A stretch of 64,000 bases of DNA from Pseudomonas nabeulensis (GTDB lineage: Bacteria > Pseudomonadota > Gammaproteobacteria > Pseudomonadales > Pseudomonadaceae). Made by a program: the position numbers and the translations under genes. The stretch is taken from NCBI RefSeq assembly GCF_004682045.1, contig NZ_QUZT01000016.1:42232-106231 (forward strand), in the 5' to 3' direction. The notes below the pieces were generated by a model, which saw nothing but the letters and a program-made list of their open reading frames with translations, was not told where the DNA came from and made no database searches. Below are positions 1-8,097 of this stretch, piece after piece; position 1 is the first letter of the stretch; each line of letters begins with the position of its first letter.

Positions 1-800
1 AAGATCCACGGTTTGCAGGCGTCGCCCGCTTGTATGGCATTGAAGGCCTGGAACGCTTGAAGGCGGCCCATGTGGCGATCGTCGGCGTCGGCGGCGTGGG
101 CTCGTGGGCGGCGGAAGCCATGGCCCGGTGTGGGGTGGGCGAGATTTCGCTGTTTGACCTGGACGACGTCTGCGTGAGCAACAGCAACCGTCAGTTGCAT
201 GCGCTGGACAGCACCGTGGGCAAGCCCAAGGTCGAGGTGATGGCCGAGCGCCTGCGTGGCATCAACCCGGACTGCACGGTGCACGCGGTGGCGGATTTCG
301 TGACCCGCGACACCATGGCCGAATACATCACGCCCAACATTGATTGCGTGATCGACTGCATCGACGCGGTCAACGCCAAGGCCGCGCTGATCGCCTGGTG
401 CAAGCGCCGCAAGATCCAGATCATCACCACCGGCGGCGCCGGCGGGCAGATCGACCCGACGCTGATCCAGGTATGCGACCTGAACCGCACCTTCAATGAC
501 CCGCTGGCCTCGAAAGTGCGTTCAACCCTGCGCCGCGACTACGGCTTCTCGCGCACCGTGACCCGTCACTACAGCGTGCCGTGTGTGTTTTCCACCGAGC
601 AACTGCGCTATCCCAAGCCGGACGGCAGCATTTGTTTGCAAAAGAGTTTTGTCGGCGACGGGGTGAAGCTCGACTGCGCGGGTGGGTTTGGCGCGGTGAT
701 GATGGTCACAGCCACCTTCGGCATGGTCGCGGCGACCAAGGCGGTGGACAAGATCGTGGCCGGTGTGCGCAGGCCTTCGGAGCGGGTCAAGCCCACCTAA
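1..800 (+). CDS. tcdA: tRNA threonylcarbamoyladenosine dehydratase, 5' end cut by window
   Basis: E1-like (ThiF/MoeB fold) enzyme that cyclises t6A37 of tRNAs to ct6A using ATP. The reading frame is open from base 3 (DPRFAGVARLYGIEG), so the true start lies just left of the window. Visible are the nucleotide-binding GVGGVGSWAAEAMARCG stretch, the SNSNRQLHA segment, an ITTGGAGGQIDPT segment, and a C-terminal GFGAVMMVTATFG region typical of TcdA/CsdL. It converges on csdE-csdA. In E. coli TcdA receives sulfur-transfer support from CsdA/CsdE, so the neighbourhood fits. Truncation is only a window artefact. Family assignment is firm. Confidence 0.93.
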   Translation, partial: DPRFAGVARLYGIEGLERLKAAHVAIVGVGGVGSWAAEAMARCGVGEISLFDLDDVCVSNSNRQLHALDSTVGKPKVEVMAERLRGINPDCTVHAVADFVTRDTMAEYITPNIDCVIDCIDAVNAKAALIAWCKRRKIQIITTGGAGGQIDPTLIQVCDLNRTFNDPLASKVRSTLRRDYGFSRTVTRHYSVPCVFSTEQLRYPKPDGSICLQKSFVGDGVKLDCAGGFGAVMMVTATFGMVAATKAVDKIVAGVRRPSERVKPT

Positions 801-826
801 ATCTCACTGCCCAGCACAAATCAAAA

Positions 827-916
827 TGTGGGAGGGGGCTTGCCCCCGATTGCAGGGTGTCAGTCACTGAATAAGTTGACTGATCCACCGCTATCGGGGG
901 CAAGCCCCCTCCCACA
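827..916. repeat. REPIN-like palindromic repeat, copy 1
   Basis: Two inverted 24-nt arms (827-850 and 893-916) share the core gggggcttgccccc and enclose a 42-nt variable centre. The copy lies between the convergent stops of tcdA and csdE. Its right arm ends one base before the csdE stop codon (918-920), so it could form the 3' end of both transcripts. Eight complete relatives of this element occur in the window. Confidence 0.93.
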
Positions 917-917
917 T

Positions 918-1331
918 TTAGCCTTGTGTAAGGCTCAATGCTCGCATGCGCTGCAATACAGCATTCAAGCCATTGCTTCGAGACGGTGACAGCTGGCGGG
1001 AAAGCCCCAATTGATTGAACCAGTCGGGTAAGTCCACCGCCTGCAACTCGGCGGCAGAGAGCCCATTCACCCGCGCCAGCAGCAACGCCACCAACCCGCG
1101 AATCATCCGTGCCTCGCTGCTGGCGGCGAACTGCCAGTGGCCATCTCGCAAATGCCCGACCAGCCACACCAGGCTTTCACAACCCTGCACCAGGTTGGCA
1201 TCGACTTTGTCTTCCGCTGCCAGGGCAGGCATGCGCTCGCCCCATTGCATCAGCAGGCGCGCGCGTTGCTCCCAGCTACCGACGGCCTGAAAGGCTTCAA
1301 GGGCGTTCACGGCGTCAACCGGCAAGCTCAT
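918..1331 (-). CDS. csdE: SufE-family sulfur acceptor of CsdA
   Basis: 137-residue SufE-like protein that accepts persulfide sulfur from the cysteine desulfurase encoded just upstream. The active-site cysteine is in the LVQGCESLVWLVG segment (about residue 51), followed by the typical SSEARMIRGLVALLL motif. Its start overlaps the csdA stop by 4 nt (1328-1331), so the pair is translationally coupled. Naming it CsdE rather than SufE rests on the two-gene layout without other suf genes and on the neighbouring tcdA; the csdA-csdE-tcdA association is known from E. coli. The stop codon lies directly beside a REPIN. Confidence 0.9.
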   Translation of the reverse strand: MSLPVDAVNALEAFQAVGSWEQRARLLMQWGERMPALAAEDKVDANLVQGCESLVWLVGHLRDGHWQFAASSEARMIRGLVALLLARVNGLSAAELQAVDLPDWFNQLGLSRQLSPSRSNGLNAVLQRMRALSLTQG

Positions 1332-2542
1332 CGCAGCATATCCAGCGCCTGGTCCAGGGCTTCAAAAAAGCGTTCCAGGTCATCGGAATCGTTATACAGC
1401 GCCAGCGACACACGTATCGCCCCCGACAAGTGCATCGCCTTGAGCAACGGCATCGCGCAATGATGGCCGGCGCGTACGGCAATGCCTTGCTCGGTCAGCA
1501 GGTGCGCAAGGTCGGCGTTATGCACGCCTTCAACCACAAAACTCACCAGCGCCACTTGGGGTGAGCCCAGCACCTGCACACCCTTGCGCGCCCTGAGGCC
1601 GCGCAGCAGGTAGTCATGCAAGGCCGCTTCATGGGCGACGACTGCCGCTGGGTCCAACGAACTCAGGTAATCCAGGCTGGCGCCCAGGCCGATCACGCTG
1701 GCAATCGGCGGCGTGCCTGCTTCGAAACCCAGCGGCGCCGGGCGAAAGCTGGCGCTGTGGTAGTCGGCCAGTTGCACCATCTCGCCACCAAACTGCCAGT
1801 GACGCAGGTGATGCAGGGCTTCGTTGCGGCCAAACAGCACGCCGACGCCATCCGGGCCGTACAGCTTGTGGCTGGAAAATACATAGAAATCGCAACCCAA
1901 CGCCTGCACGTCGTGGCGACCATGGACGATGCCTTGGGCACCGTCGACCACGGTCAATGCGCCATGGGGCCGGGCCAGGGCGAGCAGGGCTTCCAGCGGC
2001 TGCCAGACGCCGAGCACATTGGACAACTGGCTCACCGCCAGCAGACGCGTGCGCGGGCCGATCAATTCGGCAGCGGCGGCGAGGTCAATCACGCCGTCGT
2101 CATCCAGCGGCAGCACCACCAGTTCCAGGGCGCGACGCTTGGCCAGTTGCTGCCAGGGCAGCAGGTTGGCGTGGTGTTCCAGGGCGCTGATGACAATTTC
2201 ATCGCCCGCATTGAATAGATGCTCAAGGCCGTAGGCCAAGAGGTTCAGCGCAGAGGTTGCGCCGTGGGTGAACACGATCTGCCCGCTGTCACCTGCGTTC
2301 AACCACTGCGCGACCTTGCTGCGACTGTCTTCGAAGGCCTGGGTCGCATGGGCGCCCGGCAGATGCTGGGCACGGTGCACATTGGCTGCGCCATTGGCGT
2401 AGTAATGGCTGATGGCATCCAACAGGGCCTGGGGCTTTTGGGTGGTGGCGGCGTTGTCCAGATAGGTCTGGTCTTGCCGTTGCAGGGTAGCGATGGCCGG
2501 GAAATCGGCGCGCCAGGGGGAGGGTACAAGCATGGTGTTCAA
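1328..2542 (-). CDS. csdA: cysteine desulfurase (SufS/CsdA type)
   Basis: 404-residue PLP enzyme of aminotransferase class V that removes sulfur from cysteine as a persulfide. The N-terminus reads TYLDNAATTQKPQ. The PLP lysine is in SSHKLYGPDGVGVLFG (about residue 225), and the catalytic cysteine is in RAGHHCAMPLL near residue 360, in the short-loop arrangement of group II desulfurases. It is first in a csdA-csdE pair with a 4-nt overlap. It probably supplies sulfur for TcdA-linked tRNA modification and possibly Fe-S work. SufS is the alternative name; without sufBCD nearby, CsdA is preferred. Confidence 0.92.
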   Translation of the reverse strand: MNTMLVPSPWRADFPAIATLQRQDQTYLDNAATTQKPQALLDAISHYYANGAANVHRAQHLPGAHATQAFEDSRSKVAQWLNAGDSGQIVFTHGATSALNLLAYGLEHLFNAGDEIVISALEHHANLLPWQQLAKRRALELVVLPLDDDGVIDLAAAAELIGPRTRLLAVSQLSNVLGVWQPLEALLALARPHGALTVVDGAQGIVHGRHDVQALGCDFYVFSSHKLYGPDGVGVLFGRNEALHHLRHWQFGGEMVQLADYHSASFRPAPLGFEAGTPPIASVIGLGASLDYLSSLDPAAVVAHEAALHDYLLRGLRARKGVQVLGSPQVALVSFVVEGVHNADLAHLLTEQGIAVRAGHHCAMPLLKAMHLSGAIRVSLALYNDSDDLERFFEALDQALDMLR

Positions 2543-2549
2543 GACTCGT

Positions 2550-2576
2550 ATAAACGAGCCCCAGGAGCGGGGCTCG
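2550..2576 (-). terminator. intrinsic terminator downstream of dapD
   Basis: On the minus strand an 8-bp perfect stem (cgagcccc / ggggctcg, loop of 6 nt) is followed by TTTATACG. It lies between the dapD stop (2598) and the csdA start (2542), so it would separate the two transcripts. Confidence 0.7.
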
Positions 2577-2597
2577 CTAGTGGCATCGAGTGGCTGC

Positions 2598-3632
2598 TTA
2601 GTTGTGAGCGTGCAGCGCTTCGTTCAGTTCGATGGCCGATTTGTGGGTTTTGCACTCCACGGCACCGGTTACAGAGTTGCGGCGGAACAGCAGGTCCGGC
2701 TGGCCGGCCAGTTCACGTGCCTTGACCACTTTGACCAGTTGGTTCTGCTCGTCCAGCAGGGCCACCTTGGTGCCGGCGGTGACGTACAGGCCCGATTCCA
2801 CGGTGTTGCGGTCGCCCAACGGGATACCGATACCGGCGTTGGCGCCGATCAGGCAGCCTTCGCCGACCTTGATCACGATGTTGCCGCCACCCGACAGGGT
2901 GCCCATGGTCGAGCAACCGCCGCCCAGGTCCGAGCCCTTGCCGACGAACACGCCAGCCGACACACGGCCTTCGATCATGCCCGGGCCTTCGGTGCCCGCG
3001 TTGAAGTTGACGAAACCTTCGTGCATCACGGTGGTGCCTTCGCCGACGTAGGCGCCCAGGCGAATACGTGCGGCGTCTGCGATACGCACGCCAGCCGGCA
3101 CCACGTAGTCGGTCATTTTCGGGAACTTGTCCACCGAGAACACTTCCAGCAGCTCGCCACGCAGGCGCGCTTCCAGCTGGCGTTCGGCCAGTTCGCTGAT
3201 GTCGATGGCGCCCTGGCTGGTCCACGCAACGTTCGGCAGTTGCGGGAACACACCGGCCAGGCTCAGGCCGTGCGGCTTGACCAGGCGATGGGACAGCAGG
3301 TGCAGCTTGAGGTAGGCCTCGGGGGTGGAAGTCAGTGCGGCGTCTTCGGCCAGCAGGGTGGCGACCAGCGGGGTGTGGCTTTCAGCCAGGCGATTGAGCA
3401 GTGCGGCCTGGGTGGCGTCGACATTCTTGAGGGCGTCAGCCAGTTGCAACGCCTGGCTGATGGTGAACGTGATGGCCTGGTTGCCTTCGGTGTAGCCCAG
3501 GATCGGCGCGATGGCGGCGACGATTTCTGCCGATGGGTTGAGCAAGGGTTGTGCGTAAAACACTTCCAGCCAAGCACCTTGGCGGTTCTGAGTGCCGACG
3601 CCGAAGCCCAGGCTGAACAGGGAATTGGACAT
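2598..3632 (-). CDS. dapD: 2,3,4,5-tetrahydropyridine-2,6-dicarboxylate N-succinyltransferase
   Basis: 344-residue enzyme using succinyl-CoA to succinylate tetrahydrodipicolinate in the lysine/meso-DAP pathway. The C-terminal half is a left-handed beta-helix with hexapeptide repeats (VRIADAARIRLGAYVGEGTT, IEGRVSAGVFVGKGSDLGGG, GNIVIKVGEGCLIGANAGIG). Its length matches the long Pseudomonas-type DapD rather than the shorter enterobacterial form. The start at 3632 has a GAGG ribosome site about 8 nt upstream. Downstream is an intrinsic terminator. dapC, the next pathway step, is encoded at 6722-7921 on the same strand but separated by other genes. Confidence 0.94.
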   Translation of the reverse strand: MSNSLFSLGFGVGTQNRQGAWLEVFYAQPLLNPSAEIVAAIAPILGYTEGNQAITFTISQALQLADALKNVDATQAALLNRLAESHTPLVATLLAEDAALTSTPEAYLKLHLLSHRLVKPHGLSLAGVFPQLPNVAWTSQGAIDISELAERQLEARLRGELLEVFSVDKFPKMTDYVVPAGVRIADAARIRLGAYVGEGTTVMHEGFVNFNAGTEGPGMIEGRVSAGVFVGKGSDLGGGCSTMGTLSGGGNIVIKVGEGCLIGANAGIGIPLGDRNTVESGLYVTAGTKVALLDEQNQLVKVVKARELAGQPDLLFRRNSVTGAVECKTHKSAIELNEALHAHN

Positions 3633-3665
3633 GCTGTTACCTCTACAAAAATGGAAAGGGCTGGC

Positions 3666-4028
3666 CTACTTGAGGGCCGCCGAATAACTATCTGGCTTGA
3701 AGCCAATCAGGGTTCTGTCACCGAGATCCAGCACTGGGCGCTTGATCATCGAGGGTTGTGCGAGCATCAATTCAATGGCTTTCGACTGATCGAGATCGGC
3801 TTTGCGTTCGTCTTCGAGTTTGCGAAAGGTGGTGCCCGCACGGTTCAAAACCACCTGCCAACCGTGCTCGTTGCACCATTGGGTCAAGTGTTCGCGGTCG
3901 ATACCGGCCGTTTTATAGTCGTGGAACTCATAGCTCACAGCGTGCTCATCGAGCCAGGTGCGCGCCTTTTTCATGGTGTCGCAGGCTTTGATGCCGAAAA
4001 GGTGCAACGTTTTGCTTGAAGCGGTCAA
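3666..4028 (-). CDS. ArsC/YffB-like (Spx family) thioredoxin-fold protein
   Basis: About 120 residues of the ArsC/Spx family: LHLFGIKACDTMKKARTWLDEH near the N-terminus carries a single catalytic-type cysteine, and LNRAGTTFRKL and MIKRPVLDLGDRTLIGFKPD match the YffB group. The role is unproven; a glutathione-dependent reductase is often suggested. I chose a TTG start at 4028 because GGGGG lies 7 nt upstream. The frame extends to a GTG at 4067, but a CATAAT hexamer (4070-4075) just before that GTG resembles a -10 box, so the GTG may lie at the transcript start. It is encoded just upstream of dapD, a common pseudomonad pairing. Confidence 0.82.
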   Translation of the reverse strand: MTASSKTLHLFGIKACDTMKKARTWLDEHAVSYEFHDYKTAGIDREHLTQWCNEHGWQVVLNRAGTTFRKLEDERKADLDQSKAIELMLAQPSMIKRPVLDLGDRTLIGFKPDSYSAALK

Positions 4029-4228
4029 GGAATTGCCCCCTTTGGACCAATGGAAACGAAAGGTCACGGATTATGCCACGACCAGCCGGCTCTGGTGCCC
4101 CTCGTCATGCGGGAGTGCGACTTATGTGCAAATGCCCGCGCTAGCATATGCGACTAATATGGCACTCCAATGGCGAGTTGTTGCCTGATGTGTGCCGTTG
4201 CAAGTCGATAGTCTGGGAATCCCGCGTT

Positions 4229-5872
4229 ATGCAAACCGCCTACACCGTTCTAATCCTGCTGATGCTGGTCAGCGTTTCGCGTCTGGTCGGGCGTATCATT
4301 CCGTTGCCGTTACCCTTGGTACAAATTGCTGCGGGGGCCTTGCTGGCGTGGCCTACTTTGGGCCTGCATGTGGCGCTGGACCCGGAGTTGTTTCTGTTTC
4401 TGTTCTTGCCGCCGCTGTTGTTCTCCGATGGTTGGCGCATGCCCAAGCGTGAGCTGTGGCGCCTGCGCGGGCCGATCCTGACGTTGGCGGTGGGGCTGGT
4501 GCTGTTCACCGTGGTCGGCGCCGGTTATTTCATTCATTGGATATTGCCTACGATCCCGCTGCCGGTGGCCTTCGCTTTGGCGGCGGTTTTGTCGCCGACG
4601 GATGCCGTGGCGGTGTCAGCCATTTCCCAGAACCGCTTGCCCACGCCGCTGATGCATATGTTGCAGGGCGAGGCCTTGATGAATGATGCGTCGGGCCTGG
4701 TGACGTTCAAGTTTGCCCTGGCAGCGGCGTTGACCGGGGTGTTTTCCCTGGCGGATGCCAGCCTCACGTTCGTCCTGGTGGCCGTCGGCGGCTTGGCGGT
4801 GGGTGTGGCGTTGAGCTGGCTGGTGGGTCGCTTGCGCGCGTGGATGATCGCGCGGGGTTGGGATGATCCGGCAACCCATGTGGTGTTCATGTTGTTGCTG
4901 CCGTTTGCCGCCTATGTACTGGCTGAACGCCTTGGCGCCTCGGGCATTCTCTCGGCGGTAGCGGCGGGCATGATGCAAAGCTGGCTCGACCTGTTGCCGC
5001 GCCAGACCAGTACGCGGCTGCTCAATCGCAGTGTGTGGTCGTTACTGGAGTTTTCCTTCAATGGCTTGATCTTCCTGCTGCTGGGCTTGCAACTGCCGGA
5101 CATTATCAAGGCCGTGGTGAGTCACGAGCCCACCCTGTGGCCGACCCTGTTCTATCGTTGCCTGGATGTGATTGCGATCTTCCTGGTATTGGTGCTGCTG
5201 CGGTTTATCTGGGTGCAAAGCATCTGGCGCCTGTCGGGCTTGCTGCGCAGGTTGCGCGGCAAAAGTGAGCTTACGTTGGTGCCGACCGCACGCTCTTGCT
5301 GGCTGCTGACCGTCGGTGGTGTGCGGGGTGCGGTGACGCTGGCCGGTGTCATGTCGGTGCCGTTGCTGCTGGCTCCAGGCCAGGACTTTCCCGAGCGTGA
5401 TCTGCTGATCTTTATCGCCGCAGGTGTGATTCTGTTGTCGCTGGTCGCTGCCTGTATCGCATTGCCACTGCTGTTGCGCGGCATAGAAAAAAGCCCGGAT
5501 GAGAAGCGTCACAAGGAGATTCGTGAGGCATGGAAAAAGACCGCTGTGGCAGCGATCCATGCTCTGGAAGCCGAAGAACCCACGGAAGCTGAAACCCCGG
5601 ACGCTGCCCAGGCCGCGTTGGCGACGGAGTTGAAGGCGCGCCTGATGTCGGAGTATCGCCATCAGTTGGAAGTGTTCAACGACTCGGCCGAGGCCCAGGC
5701 CCTGGCCCAGCAGATGGATCAACTTGAGCGCAAATTGCGCCTCAAGGCTTTGCGGGCACAGCGCTTGGAGTTGTATAGCTTGAGCCGTCACCACCAGATT
5801 GGTGATGACGTTTTGAGGGAGGTGTTGGCGGAGTTGGATATGAGTGAGGCGAATCTGGGGCTCAAGAAATAG
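4229..5872 (+). CDS. CPA1-family Na+/H+ antiporter
   Basis: 547-residue cation:proton antiporter with about a dozen hydrophobic segments in the first 410 residues and a hydrophilic, partly helical C-terminal tail of about 120 residues (AIHALEAEEPTEAE onwards) in the cytoplasm. The motifs ALAAVLSPTDAVAVSAI and GEALMNDASGLVTFKFA carry the acidic residues used in ion exchange by this family, and GGVRGAVTLAGVMSVPLL is the conserved late segment. The ATG at 4229 is preferred over an upstream ATG at 4148 because MQTAYTVLILLMLV is the usual membrane-start sequence. Its 3' end overlaps the convergent protease gene by 11 nt. Confidence 0.9.
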   Translation: MQTAYTVLILLMLVSVSRLVGRIIPLPLPLVQIAAGALLAWPTLGLHVALDPELFLFLFLPPLLFSDGWRMPKRELWRLRGPILTLAVGLVLFTVVGAGYFIHWILPTIPLPVAFALAAVLSPTDAVAVSAISQNRLPTPLMHMLQGEALMNDASGLVTFKFALAAALTGVFSLADASLTFVLVAVGGLAVGVALSWLVGRLRAWMIARGWDDPATHVVFMLLLPFAAYVLAERLGASGILSAVAAGMMQSWLDLLPRQTSTRLLNRSVWSLLEFSFNGLIFLLLGLQLPDIIKAVVSHEPTLWPTLFYRCLDVIAIFLVLVLLRFIWVQSIWRLSGLLRRLRGKSELTLVPTARSCWLLTVGGVRGAVTLAGVMSVPLLLAPGQDFPERDLLIFIAAGVILLSLVAACIALPLLLRGIEKSPDEKRHKEIREAWKKTAVAAIHALEAEEPTEAETPDAAQAALATELKARLMSEYRHQLEVFNDSAEAQALAQQMDQLERKLRLKALRAQRLELYSLSRHHQIGDDVLREVLAELDMSEANLGLKK

Positions 5873-6596
5873 TGGATGTCGCTTTGGGATAGGCTTTTTT
5901 AGCCCAAGCGATGTCTCCATCGCTCAACGACCAGTTTTCAGACTGGCCCCAGTTGCCGTGTGTCAGTGTGGGACTGATTTCATAGTGCATGACCGAGTCG
6001 CCATCGTAGGGCAAGAAGTCGTATTGGTTGGAGCGAGGCAGAGGGAGCACGTCTTTTTGCACCCCTTGCCGGTCTAGCTCGGCGATACGGTTATAGCCCT
6101 CATACACTTTGTCCATATCCCACGGAATATTGGCATCAGGGTGTTGATGGGCATGATGAGCGCCGAGCATATGACCGAATTCATGCATCACCACGTAATT
6201 GAAACGGGGGTGATTATGGTCCCTTGGCAATGACATGCTGGGGCTTGCGGGATTCATATCGAGCGCCTTTGTCCCTATGGCTGAGCTGCCCCCTCCTTCA
6301 TTTTTCATATTCTGAGTAATGCGAACGTCGCCTTCCTCTCCAGGCACGAACTCGAACTTCAGATTGATGTGGGGCAGCCATTCGCTGGCGGCTTTCTTGA
6401 CGGCCAATACGTATGGATCGTCCATGTCGTAGTCATACATGGCGATTTTTATCGTGCTGTTTTGGGGCCAATATTTGGCGGGCTCGCCAATGTTGCGTCG
6501 GCTTCTGGAAAGGGGTTGTGCTGAATCGGCAGCATTTTCGCCGGATAAGGCAGCGGGCTGGTAATGAAAAGCGGCTGTCGGGGTGGGAGTTATCAT
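5862..6596 (-). CDS. small metzincin-type zinc metalloprotease, no signal peptide seen
   Basis: 244 residues. The zinc site is a complete metzincin motif, HEFGHMLGAHH (about residues 138-148), followed by a Met-turn-like SVMHYE near residue 206, as in astacin/matrixin-type peptidases (clan MA). The segment EEGDVRITQNM before the zinc site resembles the conserved strand of these enzymes. The N-terminal about 45 residues are Ala/Ser/Pro-rich and polar (ITPTPTAAFHYQPAAL) with no hydrophobic signal, and there are no RTX repeats, unlike AprA serralysin. DNA here is visibly less GC-rich than its neighbours. It stands alone and overlaps the antiporter gene tail-to-tail by 11 nt. Substrate and export route are unknown. 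Confidence 0.85.
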   Translation of the reverse strand: MITPTPTAAFHYQPAALSGENAADSAQPLSRSRRNIGEPAKYWPQNSTIKIAMYDYDMDDPYVLAVKKAASEWLPHINLKFEFVPGEEGDVRITQNMKNEGGGSSAIGTKALDMNPASPSMSLPRDHNHPRFNYVVMHEFGHMLGAHHAHQHPDANIPWDMDKVYEGYNRIAELDRQGVQKDVLPLPRSNQYDFLPYDGDSVMHYEISPTLTHGNWGQSENWSLSDGDIAWAKKAYPKATSTIS

Positions 6597-6685
6597 GGTG
6601 GTTTGCCTGCGACTAATGAGGACGAATGTATGGATTTATTCGTCCAAGTCGCAGGAGCGTTCCGATCAAACGGTCCGAATCTGTA

Positions 6686-6716
6686 AGCCCGTGTTTACCT
6701 GAGATAAACGCGGGCT
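6686..6716 (-). terminator. hairpin after dapC, possible terminator
   Basis: A 12-bp stem (agcccgtgttta pairing with taaacgcgggct, one G-U pair, 7-nt loop) starts 6 nt past the dapC stop. No strong T-run follows on the minus strand, so termination is likely but not certain. Confidence 0.5.
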
Positions 6717-6721
6717 GCTGT

Positions 6722-7921
6722 TCAGTGGCGACGTTGAATAAAGTCGCGAATCCGCTCCGCCGCTTCCACGCACTCCGCCAACGGCGCAACCAGCGCCATG
6801 CGCACGCGGCCGGCGCCTGGGTTGAAACCGTCCACTTCGCGGGACAGGTACGAGCCAGGCACTACCGTCACATGTTCTTCCACGAACAGATCACGGCAGA
6901 ACGCAGCGTCGTCGCCATTCACATTCGGCCACAGATAAAAGCCGCCATCAGGGCTCTGTACATCAAGCACCGGCTTGAGAATTGCCAATACGGCATCGAA
7001 TTTTTCCCGGTACAGGTCACGGTTGGCCTGTACGTGGGCTTCGTCCTGCCAGGCAGCGATGCTCGCCAGCTGGGTTTGCACCGGCATCGCGCAGCCGTGG
7101 TAGGTGCGGTACAGCAGGAAGGCCTTGAGGATGTCGGCGTCGCCGGCGACAAAACCGGAGCGCAGGCCCGGCAAGTTGGAGCGCTTGGACAGGCTGTGGA
7201 ACACCACGCAACGCTTGAAGTCCTGGCGACCCAGTTCGACGCAGGCGCTCAGCAGGCCGGGCGGCGGGGTTTGCTCGTCGAAGTACAGTTCGCTGTAGCA
7301 CTCGTCGGCAGCGATTACGAAGTCGTATTCATCGGCCAGGGCAATGAGCTTTTTCAGGGTATCGACCGGGATTAGTGCGCCGGTGGGGTTGCCGGGGGAG
7401 CACAGGAACAGGATCTGGCAGCGTTTCCAGATGTCCGGTGTCACCGCGTCGAAATCCGGGTTGAAGCCATTGGCGTCAAGGCACGGCAAGTAGTGCGGTT
7501 TGGCGCCGGCGAGGAACGCGGCACCTTCGTAGATTTGGTAGAACGGGTTCGGGCTCACCACCAGCGCGTCATCGCCACGGTTGACCACGGTTTGGGTGAA
7601 GGCAAACAGCGCTTCACGGGTGCCGTTGACCGGCAGGATATTGCGCGCCGGGTCGAGCCAGCCTTTAGGCACGTTGAAGCGACGTTCGCACCAGGTGCCG
7701 ATGGCTTCGCGCAGGGCCGGGATACCCAGGGTGGTGGGGTAGACCGCCATCTGGTCGAGGTTGTCGGCCAGGGCTTTGGCGACGAACTCCGGGGACTTGT
7801 GCTTGGGCTCGCCGATGGACAGCGCAATGGGGCGCTTATTCGGGTTCGGCGTGACGCTGCCCAGCAGGGCGCGCAGTTTCTCGAACGGGTAGGGCTGGAG
7901 CTGGTTCAGGGCGTTGTTCAT
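6722..7921 (-). CDS. dapC: succinyldiaminopimelate transaminase
   Basis: 399-residue class I/II PLP aminotransferase. It converts N-succinyl-2-amino-6-ketopimelate to N-succinyl-LL-DAP with glutamate, the step after DapD. Features visible are PIALSIGEPKHKSPE, the LFLCSPGNPTGALIP loop, DECYSELYFDE, and the PLP lysine in FHSLSKRSNLPGLRSGF (about residue 240). The N-terminus MNNALNQLQPYPFEKLRALL is typical of pseudomonad DapC. ArgD can share this activity in other bacteria, but the sequence fits DapC and dapD is nearby. The gene is flanked by a REPIN upstream and a hairpin downstream. Confidence 0.92.
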   Translation of the reverse strand: MNNALNQLQPYPFEKLRALLGSVTPNPNKRPIALSIGEPKHKSPEFVAKALADNLDQMAVYPTTLGIPALREAIGTWCERRFNVPKGWLDPARNILPVNGTREALFAFTQTVVNRGDDALVVSPNPFYQIYEGAAFLAGAKPHYLPCLDANGFNPDFDAVTPDIWKRCQILFLCSPGNPTGALIPVDTLKKLIALADEYDFVIAADECYSELYFDEQTPPPGLLSACVELGRQDFKRCVVFHSLSKRSNLPGLRSGFVAGDADILKAFLLYRTYHGCAMPVQTQLASIAAWQDEAHVQANRDLYREKFDAVLAILKPVLDVQSPDGGFYLWPNVNGDDAAFCRDLFVEEHVTVVPGSYLSREVDGFNPGAGRVRMALVAPLAECVEAAERIRDFIQRRH

Positions 7922-7979
7922 GGAAAATCTCGTTCAATTCGGTTGAAAGCATGCGGTCTGCTGGGCTAAGCGATTCTTA

Positions 7980-8068
7980 TGTGGGAGGGGGCTTGCCCCC
8001 GATGGCGGTATATCAGTCAAGAAATTGCTGGCTGGCACACCGCTATCGGGGGCAAGCCCCCTCCCACA
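7980..8068. repeat. REPIN-like palindromic repeat, copy 2
   Basis: Arms at 7980-8003 and 8045-8068 match copy 1, with a different 41-nt centre. The element lies between the glnD stop and the dapC start, both on the minus strand. Confidence 0.93.
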
Positions 8069-8097
8069 CAAGCCCGCTCACACAGTGAAATCGGGTG

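Noticed and set aside
2493..4019. 508-codon plus-strand frame opposite dapD and the ArsC-like gene
   Set aside because: Spans two convincing minus-strand genes and the terminator between them; no domain is recognisable.
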